A stretch of DNA of 64,000 nucleotides from NCBI RefSeq assembly GCF_004345565.1, contig NZ_SLWA01000001.1, positions 777,892 through 841,891 on the forward strand, in the 5' to 3' direction. Origin of the DNA: Flavobacterium circumlabens (lineage in GTDB: Bacteria; Bacteroidota; Bacteroidia; Flavobacteriales; Flavobacteriaceae). The stretch's first letter is position 1. Every line of letters starts with the position of its first letter. The notes under the pieces were generated by a model, which saw only the letters and a program-made list of their open reading frames with translations, was not told where the DNA came from and did not search any database. Of the stretch, positions 44,247 to 52,689 are shown in pieces. The position numbers and the translations under genes were made by a program.

Positions 44247-45356
44247 TTACATATCGAATAACTCTAATACTCCGGTAGACTGAATTATTTGTGGAGTTGT
44301 TGAATAGGACTGATTGTTTGCATCGATAACTCTGAAATACAAGTCGTAATAAGTTGATTTTACAGATGTTCTGGTAAATAAGTACAATGGATTTCCAGTA
44401 CCAATCTGAATGTAAGACGAAACTGGATCTTCATGACGCTTAATCCACCAGCTGTATTGCTGATAAGGAGTCGTTCCTCCGGAAACTGTTGCAGACCAGG
44501 ATCCCATTGATGCTTTTGTTACATAACTGGAACCTGTAAAACTGGCTGTAAGTGCTGGAGGAGTATTTGAAGCCAACACAAAACTGTATGAACTTGTCAC
44601 TGTTTTTGGAAATGATAAACCATTTATTACCACGCCTGCCTGATGTTTTGCATTTAATGTAATACTATAGCTTTTTGCTACTGCATTATCTTTTACTTTT
44701 AATGTAAGTGTGATTCCATCATTTGAGATTAGTTGTAAATTATCGGTATCATACACCCAACTATATTGTACTCCTAAAGAATGAGCATCGTGCTGAAGTG
44801 AAACTGAAAAAACCTCTCCTCTTATCGGAGCAGTAACGGGTTTATTTAAATCTACATTTAGAGAATAAGTTCGATAGTAACTTTTTGTGGTATTCAGGTA
44901 ATAATATCCAATGCAATTTTTATATAAAGCATTTAAACCTTGTTTCGAATAGACAGTAGTATTTCCGCTATCAGTTATTATAGCGGCGTGGTCAATCGCT
45001 GTATAATTACCTGTTTGATAATCTGTCAAATTATTCCAATATAATACTTTTGTTGCTTTATTACTGTTGTCTTCCTTAAATATACCTGTTGCAATATAAG
45101 CTTGATATATTTCTGCATTGTCCATTGGTTTTTTTTCTTCTGTTTCACTTAAAGAAAAAGCAAGTCCAAAGCAGTTATAAGAAGTATCAGCCGGACCAAT
45201 TAAGGCAGGTGTACTGCAGTCTTCTGCTGCTATCTTTTTAGTGCTGACTGTGTTTTTTGTAAGTGAAATTTCATCATTTTGCTTCATGGTTTCTTCAGAG
45301 CACGAAAGCATTGTTAAAGCCATAAATGACATGAAAATAAATTTTAAGTTTTTCAT
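44247..45356 (-). CDS. Predicted lipoprotein with a possible Cys/His peptidase-like domain
   Basis: A 369-residue protein with a lipoprotein signal peptide (MKNLKFIFMSFMALTMLSC, lipobox Cys19). Residues about 50-145 contain TSYNCFGLAF, AIDHAAIITD and YSKQGLNALYKN, which resemble a Cys/His amidase-like fold (NlpC/CHAP-like in outline), but I cannot name a family. The C-terminal half is beta-rich with Ig-like features (PPALTASFTGSSYV, GSWSATVSGGTTPYQQYSWW). It is on the opposite strand to the pigment operon and lies between inverted spacer repeats, so it is probably accessory rather than part of pigment synthesis. Confidence 0.72.
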   Translation of the reverse strand: MKNLKFIFMSFMALTMLSCSEETMKQNDEISLTKNTVSTKKIAAEDCSTPALIGPADTSYNCFGLAFSLSETEEKKPMDNAEIYQAYIATGIFKEDNSNKATKVLYWNNLTDYQTGNYTAIDHAAIITDSGNTTVYSKQGLNALYKNCIGYYYLNTTKSYYRTYSLNVDLNKPVTAPIRGEVFSVSLQHDAHSLGVQYSWVYDTDNLQLISNDGITLTLKVKDNAVAKSYSITLNAKHQAGVVINGLSFPKTVTSSYSFVLASNTPPALTASFTGSSYVTKASMGSWSATVSGGTTPYQQYSWWIKRHEDPVSSYIQIGTGNPLYLFTRTSVKSTYYDLYFRVIDANNQSYSTTPQIIQSTGVLELFDM

Positions 45357-45504
45357 AGATTTGATTAGGTTTTTGGGTTTAATAATTTATTACTCAAATA
45401 TATGTGATTTTAGGATAAATACTACAGTATTAATTTTATGGAATACTTAAACTTTGCTCTTCTAATTTTTTCCGCACTTAAACTAAACCTTTGACCCTTT
45501 GTCA

Positions 45505-45524
45505 CTTTACCCCTTTGAACCTCT
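45505..45524 (-). repeat. Spacer repeat, right arm flanking the 44247-45356 gene
   Basis: CTTTACCCCTTTGAACCTCT is the near-exact reverse complement (18/20) of the word at 44173-44192. Neighbouring text CCTTTGACCCTTTGTCAC is of the same style. Confidence 0.7.
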
Positions 45525-45552
45525 AAATAGCAATGAATTAAACTAAATGTTG

Positions 45553-45560
45553 TAATTTTG
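45553..45560 (+). promoter_or_regulatory. -7 box of dusB
   Basis: TAATTTTG matches TAnnTTTG exactly and lies 15 bp before the ATG at 45576. It covers the in-frame TTG at 45558, which therefore cannot be the start. A short leader of about 10 nt is implied. Confidence 0.6.
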
Positions 45561-45575
45561 CACAAAATATTGAAG

Positions 45576-46568
45576 ATGGTCAAGATTGGCAACATAGAAT
45601 TACCCGAATTTCCTTTACTACTCGCACCGATGGAAGATGTGAGCGATCCACCGTTTCGCAGATTATGTAAAACGCATGGCGCTGACTTAATGTATTCTGA
45701 ATTTATTTCGTCAGAAGGATTGATTCGTGATGCGATCAAAAGCAGAATGAAGCTGGATATTTTTGATTACGAACGCCCGGTTGGAATTCAGATTTTTGGT
45801 GGTGATGAAGAAGCGATGGCACTTTCGTCAAAAATTGTCACAACCGTAAAACCCGATTTAGTGGATATCAATTTTGGATGTCCGGTAAAAAAAGTCGTTT
45901 GCAAAGGTGCCGGTGCAGGAGTGCTGAAAGATGTTGATTTGATGATTCGTTTAACCAAAGCGGTTATCAGAAGTACTGATTTACCTGTTACAGTAAAAAC
46001 ACGTCTGGGCTGGGATGATAACTCCATTAATATTGATGAAGTTGCCGAAAGGCTTCAGGATATTGGTGTTCAGGCTTTAACAATTCACGCCAGAACGCGT
46101 GCGCAAATGTATAAAGGCCACGCCGATTGGTCGCACATTGCAAGAGTAAAAAACAACCCAAGAATTACAATGCCAATTTTTGGAAATGGCGATATCGACA
46201 GTCCTGAAAAAGCACTAAAATATAAAAACGAATACGGCATCGACGGAATCATGATTGGTCGTGCTGCAATTGGTTATCCGTGGATTTTTAACGAAATTAA
46301 ACATTACTTTAAGACCGGTGAGCATTTAGCTGCTCCAACGGTTGGTGATCGTGTTGAAGCCGCCAGAAATCATTTGCAATGGTCTATGGACTGGAAAGGC
46401 GAACGTTTAGGGATTGTAGAAATGCGTCGTCATTATACCAACTATTTCAAAGGAATTCATTCTTTTAAAGAATACAAGCAAAAACTGGTTACGACTGATG
46501 AACCTGAAATTTTATTCGCGATTATGGATGAAATAAAAGAGGTTTATGCCGGATACGAGTTTGTGTAA
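45576..46568 (+). CDS. dusB: tRNA-dihydrouridine synthase
   Basis: FMN-dependent enzyme that reduces uridine to dihydrouridine in tRNA. The 330-residue chain has LAPMEDVSDPPFRRLCKTHG, the family signature with the catalytic Cys in INFGCPVKKVVCKGAGAG, TVKTRLGWDD and the FMN site GNGDIDSPEKA with IGRAAIGYPWIF. I chose the ATG at 45576 because a perfect -7 box overlaps the earlier TTG. It stands alone, with an inverted-repeat spacer after it. Confidence 0.95.
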   Translation: MVKIGNIELPEFPLLLAPMEDVSDPPFRRLCKTHGADLMYSEFISSEGLIRDAIKSRMKLDIFDYERPVGIQIFGGDEEAMALSSKIVTTVKPDLVDINFGCPVKKVVCKGAGAGVLKDVDLMIRLTKAVIRSTDLPVTVKTRLGWDDNSINIDEVAERLQDIGVQALTIHARTRAQMYKGHADWSHIARVKNNPRITMPIFGNGDIDSPEKALKYKNEYGIDGIMIGRAAIGYPWIFNEIKHYFKTGEHLAAPTVGDRVEAARNHLQWSMDWKGERLGIVEMRRHYTNYFKGIHSFKEYKQKLVTTDEPEILFAIMDEIKEVYAGYEFV

Positions 46569-46626
46569 AAAATAATTTTAATCGCAAGGACGCTAAAATT
46601 TATATCCTGGCAATATGATAAAAATT

Positions 46627-46671
46627 GCAAAGTTCGCAAAGCTATAATTGATATAGCTTTGCGAACTTTGC
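46627..46671. repeat. 20-bp perfect inverted repeat between convergent genes
   Basis: GCAAAGTTCGCAAAGCTATA (46627-46646) and its exact reverse complement (46652-46671) are separated by 5 bp. It lies between dusB (plus) and the MATE gene (minus). No T-run follows, so it is not a simple intrinsic terminator. Related words (CGCAAGGACGC, CTTTGCGGTTAAA) stand to either side. Confidence 0.85.
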
Positions 46672-46745
46672 GATTATATAAAATACTATAGTAAAAAACC
46701 TGGCGTTCTTTGCGGTTAAATTCTAAAATATTTCTGCCATTTACT

Positions 46746-48173
46746 TTACACCTGAGTTCGTTTCCACTTCCCTCTTTTGTAAAAGAAAATACCCGCCAGT
46801 GTTATGGCCGTTTCAGCAACCGGAATTGCTATAAAAACACCCGTTGGTCCCATCTGAAAATGTTTTGCCAATATAAAAGCCAACGGAATCTGAAACAGCC
46901 AAAAGCCGAAGAAATTAATTCCGGTTGGTGTCCAGGTATCTCCTGCCCCATTGAAGGTGTTGATCAATACCATTCCGATTCCGTAGAAAATAAACCCAAT
47001 ACTCATAATCTGTAAGGCTTCAACGGCAATGGTTTTCACCATTTCATCATTGGTAAAAAAGGAAATGATATATTTTCCGAAACATAAGGTTATGACCATA
47101 ATGGTAGCCATAAAGATCACATTGTATTTGGCCGTGGTATAAACCGATTTTTCAGCACGATCAATTCGTTTTGCACCTAAATTTTGTCCAACCAAAGTTG
47201 CGGCTGCATTGCTTAATCCCCAGGCTGGAAGTATAAAAAACATCATGATTCGTAGTGCCGTCTGGTATCCGGCAGATCCATGATCACCTCCGGTTGTTGC
47301 CACCAGTTGCGCCAGGAAAATCCAACTGCAGGATGCGATTACGAATTGTAACACTCCGGGAGCAGCAATTTTTATCAATGCTTTTATTTGTTTAAAATCA
47401 GGAATAAAATACGATGCAATGATCTTTAAAACACCCTTCCCAAAAAACAAATGGTACAATTGATACAGAACTCCAATGCTTCGTCCCAAGGTAGTTGCAA
47501 TTGCAGCGCCCGTCAACCCAAAAGCGGGAACGGGACCAAAACCGTTAATTAATACCGGACATAGAATAATATTGCAAATATTGGCCAGCCAAAGACTTTT
47601 CATGGCAATGGCAGCATTTCCGGCTCCGCGAAAAATTCCGTTAATCAGAAATAGAAGCATGATACACAAACTTCCACCAATCATAATCTGTGTAAATCGG
47701 TAACCGTGTTCCGCAGCATCAAGAGAGGCACCCATCAATATCAGAATATCTTTGGCATAAATAAAACCCAGAATACTCATTACACTATTGATTACAAAAG
47801 CTATAATGATGGCCTGCATACCTGCTTTTGCGGCGGCAATCGGATCTTTCTCTCCGATTCGTCTTGCTACAACTGCTGTTGCAGCCATACTAATACCAAT
47901 TGCAACCGAATACACTATTGTAATTACAGATTCGGTTAAACCTACTGTCTGTATCGCAAAACTGCTATGCTCCAAATGCCCAACAAAATATAAATCGACT
48001 AGTGCAAACACCGATTCCATCATCATTTCCAGAACCATAGGAATGGCCAGGAGAATGACTGCTTTTTTAATGCTTCCGGAAGTATAATCAAAAGATTCGT
48101 CTCCTTTGATCGCTAATTTTAAAGTGGTAAAAATTTTAGAAAATAAACTCTTTTGTATAGTTGTTTCTGTCAT
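46746..48173 (-). CDS. MATE family efflux transporter
   Basis: A 475-residue inner-membrane antiporter with about 12 membrane helices. Family features include AVILLAIPMVLEMMMESVFA and VDLYFVGHLEHS early in the chain, RRIGEKDPIAA, and the second-half counterparts GLSNAAATLVGQNLGAKRID and GAGDTWTPTGINFFGFW. It should expel cationic drugs or metabolites in exchange for sodium or protons. It does not appear to be in an operon with the neighbouring genes: 172 bp separates it from the upstream gene. Confidence 0.93.
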   Translation of the reverse strand: MTETTIQKSLFSKIFTTLKLAIKGDESFDYTSGSIKKAVILLAIPMVLEMMMESVFALVDLYFVGHLEHSSFAIQTVGLTESVITIVYSVAIGISMAATAVVARRIGEKDPIAAAKAGMQAIIIAFVINSVMSILGFIYAKDILILMGASLDAAEHGYRFTQIMIGGSLCIMLLFLINGIFRGAGNAAIAMKSLWLANICNIILCPVLINGFGPVPAFGLTGAAIATTLGRSIGVLYQLYHLFFGKGVLKIIASYFIPDFKQIKALIKIAAPGVLQFVIASCSWIFLAQLVATTGGDHGSAGYQTALRIMMFFILPAWGLSNAAATLVGQNLGAKRIDRAEKSVYTTAKYNVIFMATIMVITLCFGKYIISFFTNDEMVKTIAVEALQIMSIGFIFYGIGMVLINTFNGAGDTWTPTGINFFGFWLFQIPLAFILAKHFQMGPTGVFIAIPVAETAITLAGIFFYKRGKWKRTQV

Positions 48174-48345
48174 GATATAATAGGATAAATGATAAAATTA
48201 GCCCAGATATAATAGATCTGAACTGAAGAAAAAAAACGTAAGTATCCTAATTATTCGAAAAATAAAATAGGATTAGGAAGAAACAATCATAGACATGAGT
48301 TTTTTAAGGGGATAAATATAAGTAATTATTTTATACGGAAGGGTA

Positions 48346-49545
48346 CTAATCTAACAGCTTTTTACTTACCCTGCTGCTGGCAATTAAAGAAGCCACAAAG
48401 CCAAGAGAAACAATAGTTCCCATCACAATAAGTACATTTTCTAAAGTAAAAACTACAGGATATGCCAAAGTTGGCGTAATCATAATCAACTCATATCGTT
48501 GTTGCAGCAGTACTAAAATAATCCCCAGAACAAGACCAATAATACCTCCGAAAACACTTAGTAAAGTGCCCTGAAGCAAAAAGATTTTTCTCAGATCATT
48601 GATTTCCGTTCCCAAATTAAAAAGGGTTTTCAGATTTCCTTTTTTATCTAAAATCATCATGATCAAAGCACCAATCAAATTAAAAAGTGCAACGATAATA
48701 ACTAAGGTGAAAATCAGGTAAACGGCAATATTCTCGGTGTTGAGCATTTTATACAAAGACTCGTTGAGTTGTGCCCTGTTCTTTAAAGTAATCTTATTTT
48801 TAAAAATCTTTTCTAATTGAGAATTGATAGCCGCTTCATCTGCATTCTCTTTCAGATTCAATTCAATTCCCGAAATCTGATTGGGTTTGTACATCAATAA
48901 TTCCTGTGCCAGTGCCAAATCGGTAAACACATATTTCGAATCCAGATCCTCACTAATCGAATAAATTCCGACTGGCAAGACATCCGTTTTATTAAATGCT
49001 TCTTCTGGATTTTCAAAGGCTCCTTTTCCGGGTTTAGGGGCTAGGATCTGCAATGGGTTTTCAAAATCCAATAATCCCATAGAAAAGTCACGGGCAATTC
49101 CATAGCCAACAACCACCTGATAGGTATCCGGTTTCAGCCATTGTCCGTTAAACAGCTTTTTTTTGATGTCGTTTACCACTACATAATTGCTATCAACTCC
49201 TTTTATGTAAGTAACTTGTTGCTTGTCTTTAAAAATAAACAAAACACGTTCCTCGATAATTTTAGTATATGACGCTACACCGTTAATTTTTTTAATCTGA
49301 CTTTCCTGATCGGGTGTCAGTAAAAATGATTTTCCATATGTACTGGTCATTTTTAAATCCGGATCGATTTCATTTGTAAACGAAAGACTAAAAACTTTTA
49401 GCCCGCTAAAAACAGACAATACCACAAACAAAGCCATTGTACCAACAATAATTCCCATGCTGGCAATACGATTGATAATATTTATAGCATTGTTTTTACT
49501 TCTGCTAAAAATGTAACGTTTGGCTATGTAAAGCGGAAAATTCAA
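48346..49545 (-). CDS. LolC/LolE-like ABC transporter permease
   Basis: A 399-residue FtsX-type permease with the N-terminal IAKRYIFSRSKNNAINIINR and a first helix GIIVGTMALFVVLSVFSGLK, a periplasmic domain of about 240 residues, then three helices in the C-terminal part (IFTLVIIVALFNLIGALIMM, TLLSVFGGIIGLVLGIILVL, NVLIVMGTIVSLGFVASLIA). It resembles the lipoprotein-releasing LolCE family. It begins 1 bp after the rbfA stop, an arrangement I recall from other Flavobacteria, suggesting co-transcription with rbfA. Confidence 0.9.
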   Translation of the reverse strand: MNFPLYIAKRYIFSRSKNNAINIINRIASMGIIVGTMALFVVLSVFSGLKVFSLSFTNEIDPDLKMTSTYGKSFLLTPDQESQIKKINGVASYTKIIEERVLFIFKDKQQVTYIKGVDSNYVVVNDIKKKLFNGQWLKPDTYQVVVGYGIARDFSMGLLDFENPLQILAPKPGKGAFENPEEAFNKTDVLPVGIYSISEDLDSKYVFTDLALAQELLMYKPNQISGIELNLKENADEAAINSQLEKIFKNKITLKNRAQLNESLYKMLNTENIAVYLIFTLVIIVALFNLIGALIMMILDKKGNLKTLFNLGTEINDLRKIFLLQGTLLSVFGGIIGLVLGIILVLLQQRYELIMITPTLAYPVVFTLENVLIVMGTIVSLGFVASLIASSRVSKKLLD

Positions 49546-49546
49546 T

Positions 49547-49939
49547 TTATGACTTTCTTCTTTTTTCTAAAAGATCACGATTTTCAATTGGGTTTTCTCT
49601 GTTTGACAATGCGTTGTCAATTTTCTCAATATAATCTAAAGAGTCATCAATAAAGAATACCAGGTTTGGTACACGACGCAATTGCAAACGCACACGCTGA
49701 GATAAATCGTGTTTGATTAAAGTACTGTTCGATTTAATTCCTTCTAAAGTTTCTTTGGCTTTCTCCTGAGGAAAGATGCTTAAATATACTGTTGCCACTG
49801 ATAAGTCTGAAGTAACACTAACTTTGGATACCGAAATTACTAAATTATTAATTCCGTTTTTTCGCACTTCACCTTGCAAAATATCAACCAAATCTTTTTG
49901 GATGACACCGCCTATTTTTTTCTGTCTATTTGTTTCCAT
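49547..49939 (-). CDS. rbfA: Ribosome-binding factor A
   Basis: A 130-residue KH-like protein that helps mature the 30S subunit 16S rRNA 5' end. The family pattern is present as VSVTSDLSVATVYLSIFP, then LRRVPNLVFFIDDSLDY. A consensus promoter ends 4 bp before the ATG, so the mRNA is nearly leaderless. It is followed at 1 bp by the LolC/E-like permease gene. Confidence 0.95.
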   Translation of the reverse strand: METNRQKKIGGVIQKDLVDILQGEVRKNGINNLVISVSKVSVTSDLSVATVYLSIFPQEKAKETLEGIKSNSTLIKHDLSQRVRLQLRRVPNLVFFIDDSLDYIEKIDNALSNRENPIENRDLLEKRRKS

Positions 49940-49943
49940 ACTG

Positions 49944-49973
49944 CAAAAATACTATTTTAAATTTCAATCAATA
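49944..49973 (-). promoter_or_regulatory. Promoter of rbfA
   Basis: On the minus strand TTG (49969-49971), a 17-bp spacer and TATTTTTG (49944-49951) match the Flavobacterium consensus fully. Transcription would begin within about 5 nt of the ATG. Confidence 0.7.
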
Positions 49974-50166
49974 CAATTTCAAATAAACAATAAAGTGATT
50001 TTTAAACTCTTCTTTATTTCAATTTCGATTTTAGACTCTTTTTTTTAGTTAAATAAAAAGTAACAACTTTATAAAAAGCCAAAAACTACTGTTTTGAAGG
50101 TGACAAAAATCATGTTTTATATAAGAAATATTTTACATATTTGACACAAACAAAACAGCTTTAATT

Positions 50167-50580
50167 ATGAAAAAAAGAGAACCAGTCAGTCATATCATGA
50201 CTAAAAGTGTCATTACCGTAAATCAAATGGATGATCTCAAAGAAGTAGTCGCAAAACTAAAATCAAATGCTATTCGGCACATTCCTGTTGTTAATGGCAA
50301 CGAAGTTATTGGTATTATAAGTCGTTCGGATATCAACAGACTTACTTTTGGCGCTTTATTTGAAGGCCAGGAAGGTGCTGATGAAGCGATCCTCGAAATG
50401 CTTTCCATTGCACAAATAATGACTTCCAAACCTAAAACTGTTTCACCTGAAACCAGTATTCGGGATCTCGTTGAGATTTTTGCAAAAGAAGAGTTTCATG
50501 CTTTACCTGTAGTTGATAAGGGAATCCTAAAAGGCATTGTCACCACAACCGATGTGATGCACTATTTTTTAGAGCAATAG
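50167..50580 (+). CDS. CBS domain pair protein
   Basis: A 137-residue cytoplasmic protein with two CBS domains: residues about 8-60 (ISHIMTKSVITV-like start, HIPVVNGNEVIGIISRSDIN) and 80-137 (IAQIMTSKPKTVSPETSIRD, HALPVVDKGILKGIVTTTDV). CBS pairs bind adenosyl nucleotides and act as energy sensors. A weak -7-like box (CATATTTG) lies about 30 bp upstream. It is divergent from rbfA and ends at a shared terminator. Confidence 0.93.
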   Translation: MKKREPVSHIMTKSVITVNQMDDLKEVVAKLKSNAIRHIPVVNGNEVIGIISRSDINRLTFGALFEGQEGADEAILEMLSIAQIMTSKPKTVSPETSIRDLVEIFAKEEFHALPVVDKGILKGIVTTTDVMHYFLEQ

Positions 50581-50593
50581 AATTGAAAAAAAA

Positions 50594-50620
50594 GGGAGCT
50601 TCACTGAGCTCCCTTTTTTT
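50594..50620. terminator. Bidirectional terminator between CBS gene and envC-like gene
   Basis: GGGAGCT (50594-50600) / AGCTCCC (50607-50613) with a 6-nt loop, flanked by A8 on the left and T7 on the right. It suits both convergent genes. Confidence 0.9.
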
Positions 50621-51872
50621 ATCTGTTTTGTAACCATCCTTCCGGATTATTATTGGATGTATTTTGAAGAATCAAAAACTTAATAATTGTTTTTCCGGTA
50701 TCCCCGCTGGTTCTTACTTTTCCGATACTTTGTTTAATATTTACTTTATCTCCTTTATTTACAAATACCTGACTCAAATTTTGATAAACGGTAAAATAAT
50801 CCCCGTGCTGTATCATAACGGCCCTGTTTATAGGAGATAAAACCATAATACTGGAAACTTCTCCTTCAAATACCGCGCGGGCGTTTGCGCCTTGTTCGGT
50901 TGTGATCTCTACTCCAGAATTATGAACGGTTAATGACGGATAAAGCGGGTGAGGCTGATCTCCGTAACCCAGCGAAATAAATCCTTTTTCTACCGGCCAT
51001 GGCAATTTTCCGCGGTTTGCTTTAAAGTCTGCCGCTAAAATTTTTCCTTCCGGCGTTAAAGCAATTTTAGAAGAGGAAACTGGTGCATTTGATGGCGCCG
51101 ATCCCGGATTGTCTTTTGCTTTTTCAAGAGCTGCTTTTCTATTGGCCTCAGCAATAGCTTCGCGGATCAAACGATCAATTTGTCTGTCAATTCTTTTCGC
51201 TTCCTGCTGTTTGCTTCTTGTATCTGCAATGATTTTATTTTTATCTTTTTTAATGGAGTTCACCAGCTTTTGCTGCTCTTTTTTCTCAACTTCCAAAGCC
51301 AGTCGCTCTTTTTGATTTTCAGCAATAATTTTCTTCTTGTCTTGTCGCTGACCATTCAGTTTTGCATTGAAATCGACCAATTGTGCACTTTTAGACTGAA
51401 TTTCTAACCCTTGGTTTTTTCTGAAATTAGTATATTGCTTTAAATACTGTGCTCTTTTATAGGCCTGTAAAAAACTCTCCGATGATAGAATAAACATCGC
51501 TCTGCTTTGCTCTGAACGGCTTTTATAAGATTTAAGGATCATTTTAGCATAATCTTCTTTTAAAACTGTCAGTTCTTTTTTTAACTTATTAACCTTGACC
51601 TGGTTAATATACATATCATTGCTCAGCAATTTTTCCTGCTTCGCTGTTGTATTGATTAGTTTTTCCTTCAGCTTGATTTTATTTGCCTGAATTAAAAATA
51701 CATTTACCGCTGATTTTTCTTTTTTCTTTACGGATTGCAACATTTTTTCGTTGTCTCTAATTTCCTGCTGAATCTGAGCTTTTCGCTGTTCAAGTTTTTC
51801 TTGTTGCGAATCTTGTGCCCACAACATTGTAGTGGCGCATATAAAAATTAGGCTTAGGAGAAATTTTGGCAT
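50619..51872 (-). CDS. EnvC-like murein hydrolase activator (degenerate M23/LytM domain)
   Basis: A 417-residue periplasmic protein with a signal peptide (MPKFLLSLIFICATTMLWAQ). A long coiled coil (about residues 20-250) precedes a LytM domain at the C-terminus. The domain has lost standard zinc ligands: HNSGVEI has Glu where HxxxD needs Asp, and YQNLS has Asn where the final His of the HLS motif should be. EnvC of E. coli is likewise inactive and activates amidases at the division site, so an activator role is likely. The ATG at 51872 is preferred since a -7 box overlaps the in-frame TTG at 51893. Confidence 0.88.
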   Translation of the reverse strand: MPKFLLSLIFICATTMLWAQDSQQEKLEQRKAQIQQEIRDNEKMLQSVKKKEKSAVNVFLIQANKIKLKEKLINTTAKQEKLLSNDMYINQVKVNKLKKELTVLKEDYAKMILKSYKSRSEQSRAMFILSSESFLQAYKRAQYLKQYTNFRKNQGLEIQSKSAQLVDFNAKLNGQRQDKKKIIAENQKERLALEVEKKEQQKLVNSIKKDKNKIIADTRSKQQEAKRIDRQIDRLIREAIAEANRKAALEKAKDNPGSAPSNAPVSSSKIALTPEGKILAADFKANRGKLPWPVEKGFISLGYGDQPHPLYPSLTVHNSGVEITTEQGANARAVFEGEVSSIMVLSPINRAVMIQHGDYFTVYQNLSQVFVNKGDKVNIKQSIGKVRTSGDTGKTIIKFLILQNTSNNNPEGWLQNR

Positions 51873-51890
51873 GTTTCTGTTTTCTTTTTG

Positions 51891-51898
51891 CAAATTTA
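51891..51898 (-). promoter_or_regulatory. -7 box of the envC-like gene
   Basis: TAAATTTG on the minus strand matches TAnnTTTG. It contains the stop codon of the upstream DUF4292 gene and lies 18 bp before the chosen ATG. No matching TTG is clear. Confidence 0.5.
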
Positions 51899-52675
51899 CT
51901 TAATTATAACCTTTTTATAGCCACTTGGTACACTATAAGGAAAAGAAAGTTCTTCGTTGAATGTAATATTATTGTAATTTAAATTAATGTCTGTTTTTCC
52001 TTTTGGCTGAACCGCATTAATTTCGATTGCTGTTGGAATTGTTCCCTGGTCAAACGTTTTATTATCAGAATATCTAATTTCTAACATTCTGTTTTCCGAA
52101 GGCTGTGAAATTTGTTCTTTTTGCAGCAAATATTTTTCCGGTTCCAAAAAGAACGTTTTTTTAATATTGGTTTCTTTTTCATCATCCAGACGGAAAAGAT
52201 TTTCTACAATTGCCTGCGTATATTTTCCTTTTCTTAAATCGTCTAAAGCTTCTCCGATTAATAAATTTTGCACTTTGCTGTAATCCAGTTCTGTTCCCAG
52301 CCATTTGCTCAGACTCGTAAAATCACCTTCGTAATATGTGCTGTTTATTTTTTCATAATAACTTACGGTTGTTGGTGTAATCAGAGCTTTTGCCATTGTA
52401 ATTCCAAGAAAGCGAACACTTACTAAAATCTGCTTGTCTTTTTCAATTTTAATTTCGGCAGAAACATTCTGGCTTTGTTTCTCATCAACATATCTGGCAC
52501 TCGATTTTATGTATAATGTCTTGAAATTTAATTTGTTTTCGTAATGTTTATCAATTGCTTTTTTGTCCGTTTTTGTCTCAACAACTGCAGCACTATTATT
52601 TTGTACGGCAACCGCTTTAGATTTACAGGAAATCACAAAAACGGATACCAGTAGTAAGGCTATATATTTTTTCAT
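51896..52675 (-). CDS. DUF4292 family lipoprotein
   Basis: A 259-residue protein with a lipoprotein signal (MKKYIALLLVSVFVISCKS, lipobox Cys17). The mature protein is beta-rich and LolB/LolA-like in style: KTLYIKSSARYVDEKQ, then VRFLGITMAKALITPTTVSY and YYEGDFTSLSKWLGTELDY. DUF4292 members are common in Flavobacteriia and their role is not established; an outer-membrane assembly role is plausible. The order TPR gene, this gene, envC-like gene is on one strand with 14- and 23-bp gaps. Confidence 0.88.
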   Translation of the reverse strand: MKKYIALLLVSVFVISCKSKAVAVQNNSAAVVETKTDKKAIDKHYENKLNFKTLYIKSSARYVDEKQSQNVSAEIKIEKDKQILVSVRFLGITMAKALITPTTVSYYEKINSTYYEGDFTSLSKWLGTELDYSKVQNLLIGEALDDLRKGKYTQAIVENLFRLDDEKETNIKKTFFLEPEKYLLQKEQISQPSENRMLEIRYSDNKTFDQGTIPTAIEINAVQPKGKTDINLNYNNITFNEELSFPYSVPSGYKKVIIK

Positions 52676-52689
52676 CTAATCTTAGTCTT

